Origin: DAOUET01 sp034430155
GTDB lineage: Bacteria > Chloroflexota > Anaerolineae > Anaerolineales > UBA4823
Assembly (NCBI GenBank): GCA_034430155.1
Contig: DAOUET010000086.1
Coordinates: 1 to 15,533, forward strand
Direction of reading: 5' to 3'
Length of the DNA: 15,533 bases
Shown here piece after piece: positions 7,901 to 12,541 of the stretch. Numbering within the stretch: the first letter of the stretch is position 1; every line of letters begins with the position of its first letter. The notes beneath the pieces were generated by a model that saw nothing but the letters and a program-made list of their open reading frames with translations, was not told the origin of the DNA and made no database searches. The translations under genes were made by a program, and so were the position numbers.

Positions 7901-9220
7901 GATGTACTCCATCAAAACGGCGTTGTCGGTCTTCTTTGTTGCGTTGTGAATATCGCTGTAACCGCCGGCCAACAGGGCGGTGTGCTTCCAACTGCCGTTG
8001 TCTTGCTCGTACACCATCATGGCGTTCACGGCATTCGTTACGTCAGCCGCGTTGTTAAGGGGGATGCGCCCGACAAGGACATCCGGCGTCACAGTCATTT
8101 CGTCGTCGTGCAGTTCGCCCCAGCGTTGATCGCCATCGTGATTCCATACTGCTGCGCTGGTGCTGCCGCCCCCCAGTTTGGCGTAGAAGTGATCGGAGCG
8201 CAGACCCCAGCCTTCATCGGCATAGTAGACGCGGCGCGTCGGGATGACGGTCAAGTCGCCCACCAACAGTACATAGCGAATACCCCAGGCGCTGGCCGGG
8301 TATTTGTCGTGCAAGAAATTCCATACCTTCTCGGCCACGTCCACGCCGGAATAGTTGGCGTCGATCCAGGTGAGCGTTACGGTGTTGACCGTATGTCCCA
8401 GGCTTTCTTTCCAGGTCTTGAAAGGCGCAACCGCTGCTGCGATGGTTTCGTTTTCCACGACGATGACGTAGTCGTACTGGCTGTTCACGGCGGCCGGCAG
8501 ATCGCTGCCACTATCGAAGTACCAACCTCGCGCTTGATCGAAGTTGATCAGCTGCGTATCAATGAGATCGTCGAGCACGTGGTCGTCACGCAGGCGCTGC
8601 AACTCACGCCAGGCGGGGCTGCCCGTTTCTGGGGTTTGATAATCGATCTTGACGATCAGTTGACGATGAAAGCGCAGCGCGCCGCTGAGAGGTTGATACT
8701 GGAATGGCTGGAAGGACACCTGGGCGAAGGTATAGCTCCGCCACTGGCCCTGACCGCGAAATTCAGCCACGTTTGCCGGGTAGGCTGAATCGGTCGCATA
8801 GGCGCGCTGGCGATCGATCGCCCATTGGGCCATGGCTTGATCTAGGTCTTCTCGATCGGTCACAGCTGGCCCGACAGGCGCCAGTTGATAACGTGCCGGC
8901 AGATCGACCACTTCGGGCATCTCGAAGCGCACGCGGCTGACATTCGCTCCGGGCGGTAGCGCGATCAGAAACGTGCGACCGGGCAGCTGTGGCTCGCCCG
9001 AGACGCTAAACGATCCAAAATCTTGCTCCATCTCGATGCGGGTCTGCCCGTTCTCGGAACGGAGCGTATAGTCGCCTGCGTCGAGCGTGACGGTGAGCGT
9101 TCCCGTGTTCAAGGCTGCATCCGGTCGCGCCTGGACAGTACTGCTCATCAGTGGGATTACCACGAGAGAGAACAGACCCAAGATGGTTATCACATACCTG
9201 TGTAGGCTCTTAACGTTCAT
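4910..9220 (-). CDS. Secreted C25 (gingipain-like) cysteine peptidase with Asp-box propeller repeats
   Basis: The product has 1436 residues. It begins with a Sec signal peptide (about 1-31, basic start, hydrophobic core, STVQA before RP). A pro-region of about 210 residues follows, with the FSVSGEPQLPGR pattern usual in C25 pro-domains. The C25 peptidase domain (about 247-680) has candidate catalytic His496 in LTDHGNAGG and Cys550 in ALMGCSS, and ends in the domain-closing NLFGDPSM. Two Asp-box/BNR propeller regions follow, with SSNHGMTW, STINGGSW, SIDRGASW and SPDGGDHW at about 720-940, and SADDGDTW, STNNGEAW, SYDDGQHW and SLNNGATW at about 1140-1330. The C-terminus is QLYLPLALQNSP, the YLPL ending seen on many Chloroflexota exported proteins. 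ATG 9220 has AGGAGG 5 bases upstream. It probably digests extracellular protein, with the propellers binding substrate or surface. The gene looks richer in G+C than its flanks. Confidence 0.87.
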   Translation of the reverse strand: MNVKSLHRYVITILGLFSLVVIPLMSSTVQARPDAALNTGTLTVTLDAGDYTLRSENGQTRIEMEQDFGSFSVSGEPQLPGRTFLIALPPGANVSRVRFEMPEVVDLPARYQLAPVGPAVTDREDLDQAMAQWAIDRQRAYATDSAYPANVAEFRGQGQWRSYTFAQVSFQPFQYQPLSGALRFHRQLIVKIDYQTPETGSPAWRELQRLRDDHVLDDLIDTQLINFDQARGWYFDSGSDLPAAVNSQYDYVIVVENETIAAAVAPFKTWKESLGHTVNTVTLTWIDANYSGVDVAEKVWNFLHDKYPASAWGIRYVLLVGDLTVIPTRRVYYADEGWGLRSDHFYAKLGGGSTSAAVWNHDGDQRWGELHDDEMTVTPDVLVGRIPLNNAADVTNAVNAMMVYEQDNGSWKHTALLAGGYSDIHNATKKTDNAVLMEYIRNHLLDPNGWSYTRLYEQSGLGTSTYAPPPDYDASNANVVTAWNSKDHGLAILTDHGNAGGLSGVYWHHDTMTTTNQVDAGELVWSDLFLKTDVTSLTNPHPSIVALMGCSSIILVGPPWPEPDQTMADPGSYTDNTGSELLAQGAAAGVVGFYAPEPYMPGWSQPDNGNTSTVGYYFAEDLVQNHYSLGWSLFETKIRYTNKFYNNNYQPFHWAFNLFGDPSMVLEGFDTSTKGTNQTIHTGAVYAYGTDNNDNGDMYVAVSTQPSNVDGTINVYKSSNHGMTWGLWTTVGHSSGILAVDVMVGDWYLDEGASQYLHVFFSDTSGGVYDERLSLANPATRSLIAIANEGPSANIVAISAARDPMPMPSAFNLYLAWEVTTGSSHQVKVALSTINGGSWTNQFTFENYQQPHIDAGPSQHVYLVAVADAFPNDVGIKRSIDRGASWSTWTNLTSGDSGDYHAVPVVAASTDAAIPTVWVAYNYYKPVMLGGVDVRYAYSPDGGDHWTQNLPLSIEQGVDELMPDMVGYRTGPNRWMNIAYDHVQSTGTQVIWRWSSGSTPNSWWAPRPVNDHDSHPAMGPQVIYSPGATATGSGVVYPGTGSPITHLYFAAPWLTTTSHTTPVQPTSERRPDFSAMQRTGLTSDSTLRPTVAQTIQPSWATTGQVPQAFRIAGLVQNQEGLLFAAATTNEVNEANTGTVFRSADDGDTWEPTAAITDAWWLDSILVSSDNALLVGGTTYHASDPDAVERGIIYRSTNNGEAWSPAAELPDATIVHALLQRANGQLVAGTGPNGLILVSYDDGQHWEPLGPPPDASHIYALWESGEGTLYAGGARSDGHGVLFRLVNNNWQSVGTLSGVTAVYALIDEAGDLYAGVTTETGAGQVIRSLNNGATWESPPGLPASKAVRALLSVSGTIYAGLDAGGGPYTTFVYKLPSGAAMWQPAGTLFMADAVYGFLRTPSGAVYAASGDTYGAVFRAALLEVRQLYLPLALQNSP

Positions 9221-9286
9221 TGTATCCTCCTATTGTCGAAGCGCATTTTCGTCAGGCCGTGCGAACCCGATGCAAGTGCGATTCCT

Positions 9287-9817
9287 TTAGTTCCCGCCGA
9301 TCTCCATGCTGCCTGCCCCCAGGATGTTGACGCTGTGAACGGTCGAGCACATTGAATAACGCACGGCGTAGGCATTGAGGTTGCCTCCCAGATGGTGGGT
9401 CAGCGTATTGACGCCATTGACCGGGAGCGGGATAGACTCCAAAATCCAGCCGCCGTAGTAGCGCAGGTTGATGCCATCTACGCTGTTGGCATAGTATTGC
9501 ATATCGACCACATAGTTGTCAACGTTCCCTCCTAAATTATGGGTTAGTGTCTTGGCTTCATCCTGGCCAAGATATACCCAACCGCTGTCGTAGGCCGGCC
9601 CACCCGAGAATGCTCTGGATACCGACTCGAGTGCGGTTGGTTCCACGGGCATCAGGGGTGTTGTCAGCCCTGATGCTGCTGATTGCCAGGTTCTTCATCG
9701 TCTAGCCTCTGCGCCAGGGTAAGGTTCGCCGGTCCGAAAATGGCAGGTAAGGAACAGAAAATTGCCAGAATGATCATCAGGTTGAGGAAACGAATGCGGT
9801 TTTTAGTGGAGCCTCCT
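9287..9817 (-). pseudogene. Exported GG-repeat (lectin-like) protein, frameshifted
   Basis: On the minus strand, AGGAGG (9817-9812) is followed by a frame coding for a typical signal peptide (KNRIRFLNLMIILAIFCSLP, then a segment ending TLAQ) and DDEEPGNQQHQG, which stops at TGA 9666-9664. The mature part continues one frame away, from about 9670 to the stop at 9287. It has two related repeats: SGWVYLGQDEAKTLTHNLGG / VVDMQYYANSVDGINLRYYGG, and a second with LTHHLGG and SVNILGAG. Restoring one G in the GGG at 9668-9670 would fuse the parts into one protein of about 165 residues. No ATG, GTG or TTG sits at the normal distance after the AGGAGG (ACT is in phase); the first in-frame ATG is at 9777. 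The repeat style recalls surface or lectin-like Chloroflexota proteins, but I cannot name the family. It ends 66 bases before the peptidase start and is probably in the same operon. A sequencing error could explain the frameshift. Confidence 0.55.
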
Positions 9818-10157
9818 GGGTATCGGCTGGTTAAAATCGTTGTCCGACCTGCCTGAAAAGCCTATGCCAGTCCATCGGGCGCTGGCTTTCCGGTGGATGC
9901 CGGATTAGCAGGGCCATATTCAGCGTGGAAGGATAAAAAAGTAGCCCATCCGTGGAAGATGGACTGCTTATTACAGATTGGGGCAAAACCAATAGGTACC
10001 GACGGGTAAGGGTCCGCGCTCAAACGTTCCTCCCTAAGGTTGCCTGAGCCAGAATAAATGGGGAAAAACAAATCGATCTCTCCGCCCCCCTCATGGGTAG
10101 AAAGCATCCCGGGGTGGCGCACTGTGCGCCCGTTCTCATACGATATTAACCTACTTG
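9818..10157 (-). promoter_or_regulatory. Long 5' leader with possible attenuator or riboswitch
   Basis: About 340 bases separate the predicted transcription start (near 10157) from the ribosome site at 9817-9812. No convincing gene lies in it; the open frame 9862-10122 starts at GTG without a ribosome site and has no recognisable protein features. In transcript order the leader contains a GGCGCA/TGCGCC hairpin, a purine-rich stretch, a segment around 9970-10060 rich in short complementary runs, and a terminator-like hairpin at 9965-9935. The 8-base arm AGTCCATC of that hairpin is also fully complementary to GATGGACT at 9876-9869, so an alternative fold is possible. I could not match it to a known riboswitch class. 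Confidence 0.4.
9935..9965 (-). terminator. Intrinsic terminator-like hairpin within the leader
   Basis: Read on the minus strand, AGTCCATC (9965-9958), a 7-base loop and GATGGGCT (9950-9943) form an 8-bp stem with one G-U pair, followed two bases later by six T residues (9940-9935). It lies inside the leader, between the promoter at 10190-10163 and the first coding frame. It would stop transcription early unless bypassed, which suggests attenuation. Confidence 0.6.
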
Positions 10158-10162
10158 GCTCT

Positions 10163-10190
10163 ATTATATAATTATTTTTGAAAACTTCAA
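10163..10190 (-). promoter_or_regulatory. Promoter of the exported protein/peptidase block
   Basis: On the minus strand TTGAAG (10190-10185) is followed by a 16-base AT-rich spacer and a perfect TATAAT (10168-10163). It points towards the leader and the C25 peptidase gene. The IS element begins only 17 bases upstream of the -35 box, so insertion may have changed upstream control. Confidence 0.6.
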
Positions 10191-10207
10191 CCCTTTTAAC
10201 TTCTGAA

Positions 10208-10220
10208 GTCTACCCACTTT
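10208..10220. repeat. Left terminal inverted repeat of the IS element
   Basis: GTCTACCCACTTT is the exact reverse complement of 11004-11016. Immediately outside it lies ACTTCTGAAGT (10200-10210), a 5-1-5 palindrome that overlaps the first three bases, so the true boundary could be a few bases further left. Confidence 0.8.
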
Positions 10221-10296
10221 TAAGCAAGGCGTAAAGCAAAGCCTCCAACAGGTTTTGATTTGTTTCCAAACGAATCCAAACCGAAGGAGGCCTGCG

Positions 10297-11004
10297 ATGA
10301 GAGAATACTTCGAAATCGGGCAAATTGTCAATCGTTGGGGCATTCACATGCGCGCAACCCGCTTACGCAATCTGAACTTGTTGGTCTATGGCATCTTGCA
10401 AAGTCACAGCGGCAGCCTGTCGGGCATCGTATGGCAATGGCCATTTGGGGCGCGGCGACACACGCACCGGCCGAAGCGCTTGCACCGCTTTCTCAAAAAC
10501 CCGGGAGTACAAGTCCTGCGCTACTTCCAGGTGCTGGCGGCTGTGATCTGGAACTACCTCCAGGCGGAGGGCGCCCCCATCCGGTTCTCGCAGGTGGATT
10601 ACCGGGACTAAAAGCCGGTTCGCCTCAACCTGGTCATCAGTCGCAAAGGTGACAAAATCTGGTATCTGGGCACTTCTTTCACCGACACCGAACAGGCTGT
10701 GGGCTGGTACAAAAACCGTTTCTGGATTGAAGAAATGTTCCGAGATCTCAAAAGCCACCTGGGCCTGACCCGGGCGCATCTCAAGAACGAAGAGCGTCTG
10801 GCTCACATGTTGCTGGGTTTTCAGATCGCCTATTTGATCTTGGTTCTGATTGGCTTGCAGCTGCCCAAGCGCTGGCAGGATTATCTGGCCTCTCGCCAGC
10901 GGCTAAGTTTTTTCCAATTCGGTCTGTGGGCATTGGAGTGGCTGGTTACTCCCGTGCATCATAAAGTCTGGCAGCGGTATGTCCTGCCAGACTTTATTCT
11001 TTGA
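10297..11004 (+). pseudogene. IS4-family transposase, internally deleted with an in-frame stop
   Basis: The gene starts at ATG 10297 behind AAGGAGG (10284-10290). The first 104 codons (MREYFEIGQIVNRWGIHMRA...) form the N-terminal domain and end at TAA 10609-10611 after VDYRD. The same frame then continues to 11004 with KPVRLNLVISRKGDKIWYLG and the C-terminal signature YKNRFWIEEMFRDLKS. That signature fits Y-(2)-R-(3)-E-(6)-K exactly and includes the catalytic Glu. The region that should carry the first two catalytic Asp residues of the RNase H-like core is missing, about 150 residues by comparison with usual IS4 transposases. The two halves meet in frame around the stop codon, so a deletion that created or sits beside the stop is the simplest explanation. 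It cannot encode an active enzyme. Confidence 0.85.
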
Positions 11005-11016
11005 AAGTGGGTAGAC
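11004..11016. repeat. Right terminal inverted repeat of the IS element
   Basis: AAAGTGGGTAGAC matches the left end exactly in inverted orientation. Its first base (11004) is the last base of the transposase stop codon, so the gene runs to the element edge. Confidence 0.8.
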
Positions 11017-11112
11017 GACAGCCGTCGGAAATACTCCTTTGTGAAAGGGATATTTTGCTTATGCACTGAGGGGGCTTTGTGAATTTGCGGTAAGGGATTT
11101 ACTACGCGCCTC

Positions 11113-11140
11113 TTGACAAACCTGAAAAAATCTGTATAAT
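11113..11140 (+). promoter_or_regulatory. Near-consensus sigma-70 promoter of the membrane protein/regulator operon
   Basis: TTGACA (11113-11118), a 16-base spacer and TATAAT (11135-11140) match both consensus boxes fully. The predicted start of transcription is near 11147, about 50 bases before the ATG at 11196. Such a strong promoter normally needs a repressor, and a perfect palindrome covers its -10 box. Confidence 0.8.
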
Positions 11141-11146
11141 ACAGAT
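11130..11146. promoter_or_regulatory. 17-bp palindromic operator over the -10 box
   Basis: ATCTGTAT-A-ATACAGAT is a perfect 8-1-8 inverted repeat that contains the TATAAT of the promoter and ends at the predicted transcription start. A dimeric winged-helix repressor bound here would block RNA polymerase. The second gene of the operon encodes such a regulator, so negative autoregulation is the natural inference. Confidence 0.65.
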
Positions 11147-11195
11147 ATCTTTGTAATGCAAAGTAAACTATACTGCAAATTACTTGGAGGCAATA

Positions 11196-11849
11196 ATGTC
11201 AACTCAATTGGATCTTAAAGAAATCGAACGCAAAGCCTTCCGGTCAACCTACCAGGATGGCTTGTGGGATATCTACCTAGGACTGGTCATCGCAGCCATG
11301 GGTATCTTTATATACCGACCGGAGGGTGGTTATAGTCCTGCCAATATCGTCTTGATGTTGGCTCTGTTCTCCCTGGCTTACGCCCTCTTCTGGGCAGGGA
11401 AGCGATTTATCACCCTGCCTCGCATGGGGCAGGTTCACTTTGGTGAGATGCGCAAGCGCCGTAAGACCAGGTTAGCCCTTGCCTTAGGCGTGGTGGTGCT
11501 GATCCAGGTAGTGATCCTTTCATTAACCGTCATGGGGTGGCTCAACCCCCAGGTGGCTACCAAACTAAACACCTTCCTCCAGACACGCGACCTGATGGAT
11601 TTGGCAGTCGCTTCAATCGGATCCTTGATCGTAGGGGTGGGGATGATCCTGATGGCTTTCTTCAATGATTTCCCGCGGGGCTACTACATCGCCATAATGA
11701 TGTCCCTGGCGGTCTTCCTGATGATATGGCTGAACCAGCCGGTATATGCCTTGGTCATCGGAGGATTAACCATGCTGCCCGGGCTGGTTCTCTTAGTACG
11801 TTTCTTGCGAAAGTACCCGTTACCGCGAAATGAAGCCTCCTATGAGTGA
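11196..11849 (+). CDS. Six-helix integral membrane protein, function unknown
   Basis: The 217-residue product has a short polar N-terminus (MSTQLDLKEIERKAFRSTYQDGL) and about six predicted membrane segments near residues 24-40, 49-68, 91-115, 134-155, 161-179 and 182-204. A very basic loop (EMRKRRKTR, 84-92) before the third helix suggests a cytoplasmic side. No catalytic, channel or transporter motif was recognised. ATG 11196 is chosen over the upstream in-frame TTG 11184 because GGAGG (11186-11190) lies 5 bases before it. The gene overlaps the downstream winged-helix regulator, so the two are co-translated. The regulator may control this membrane protein, or the membrane protein may modulate the regulator; the sequence does not say which. 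Confidence 0.75.
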   Translation: MSTQLDLKEIERKAFRSTYQDGLWDIYLGLVIAAMGIFIYRPEGGYSPANIVLMLALFSLAYALFWAGKRFITLPRMGQVHFGEMRKRRKTRLALALGVVVLIQVVILSLTVMGWLNPQVATKLNTFLQTRDLMDLAVASIGSLIVGVGMILMAFFNDFPRGYYIAIMMSLAVFLMIWLNQPVYALVIGGLTMLPGLVLLVRFLRKYPLPRNEASYE

Positions 11850-12168
11850 GTCGAATGAAGGCCCGGACCTGTCAACCCTGACCAAGGTTGACAGGTTGGT
11901 TCACGAGCCGGCCCGGCTGGCAGTCATGGCTTTGCTGTACGTGGTGGACAGCGCCGACTTCACCTTTATTATGAACCAAACCGGCCTGACCTGGGGTAAT
12001 CTCTCGGCCCACCTGAGCAAACTGGAAGAGGCTGGTTACGTTCTGGTAGAAAAGAGCTTCGTGGGACGCCGGCCGAATACCAACCTGCGCCTCAGCGAGG
12101 CAGGGCGGGCGGCCTTTCGTGAATACCGGGTGAGCATGAAAGGGGCACTGGACAATCTGCCGGAATAG
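11830..12168 (+). CDS. Winged-helix transcriptional regulator (HTH_34-like)
   Basis: The product is 112 residues from ATG 11830, or 108 from ATG 11842. Both starts overlap the membrane-protein gene (by 20 or 8 bases) and neither has a strong ribosome site, so translational coupling is likely. Almost the whole protein is one winged-helix domain: VHEPARLAVMALLYVVDSADF (helix 1), FIMNQTGLTWGNLSAHLSKLEEAGYVLVEKSF (helix-turn-helix) and a wing with GRRPNTNLRLSEAGRAAF. This matches the small ArsR/MarR-like group often annotated as winged helix DNA-binding (HTH_34) proteins. No cysteine or histidine cluster for metal sensing is present. It is the best candidate to bind the 17-bp palindrome at 11130-11146. 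Confidence 0.82.
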   Translation: MKPPMSESNEGPDLSTLTKVDRLVHEPARLAVMALLYVVDSADFTFIMNQTGLTWGNLSAHLSKLEEAGYVLVEKSFVGRRPNTNLRLSEAGRAAFREYRVSMKGALDNLPE

Positions 12169-12249
12169 GGCGGAGCAAGAGAACCTCCAGCATTTTCTTG
12201 GATGCTTCCCATTGATGATATTCATCTTAATAAATCATGCAGAATGGTC

Positions 12250-12278
12250 TTGACAATCCCAAATTAAATTGGAATAAC
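12250..12278 (+). promoter_or_regulatory. Possible promoter of the LVIVD lipoprotein gene
   Basis: TTGACA (12250-12255), a 17-base spacer and AATAAC (12273-12278, four of six consensus bases) point towards the lipoprotein gene, leaving an untranslated leader of about 255 bases. The spacer holds an imperfect palindrome CCAAATTAAATTGG. Between 12279 and 12529 no gene is seen. Confidence 0.4.
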
Positions 12279-12334
12279 ATATCTAGCACTTGATCTTATC
12301 CTTGCTTAGATGTCACCGGTGCTCATTAACCTGA

Positions 12335-12346
12335 GAACGATCGTTC
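12335..12346. promoter_or_regulatory. 12-bp perfect palindrome in the lipoprotein leader
   Basis: GAACGATCGTTC is a perfect palindrome about 55 bases downstream of the proposed promoter. Its location would suit a repressor site, but a sequence of this length can arise by chance. Confidence 0.25.
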
Positions 12347-12541
12347 ATACGTGAGAAGTGGTGGGGCATGGACCTGGTTATATTCCAAGTGCAGAATACG
12401 CGTGAATAGAAAGATGTATCCGGATCGATCATCGGGATCAGCCATTTTGAGCTGAGGTCCGCTCATTTCACGAAGGTTAGCTAATCGGCGGTTTCCTATG
12501 ATCAATTGATGGAGAGCCTCAGGCTTAACAGGAGATGCACA

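Larger units (their letters stand above)
10208..11016 (+). mobile_element. IS4-type insertion sequence, internally deleted (809 bp)
   Basis: The element is bounded by perfect 13-bp terminal inverted repeats, GTCTACCCACTTT at 10208-10220 and AAAGTGGGTAGAC at 11004-11016. It carries one transposase gene with the IS4-family YREK signature near its C-terminus. At 809 bp it is much shorter than usual IS4-family elements (about 1.3-1.6 kb), because the middle of the transposase is missing. No clear target-site duplication is seen: the flanks are CTGAA on the left and GACAG on the right. It is likely non-autonomous. If a full-length relative is present elsewhere in the genome, the intact ends could still be mobilised in trans. 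Confidence 0.85.

Noticed and set aside
7080..7991. 303-codon minus-strand frame rich in Arg, Gln and His
   Set aside because: It lies within the peptidase gene in another frame and has a shadow-type composition.
9960..10060. Resemblance of the leader to cyclic-di-nucleotide riboswitches
   Set aside because: A few short runs such as ACCCGTCGGTACC look suggestive, but the conserved cores of the ydaO and GEMM classes are not present in order.
9862..10122. 86-codon minus-strand frame in the leader
   Set aside because: It starts at GTG without a ribosome site, spans the terminator-like hairpin and its T-run, and shows no protein motif. The region reads better as untranslated leader.
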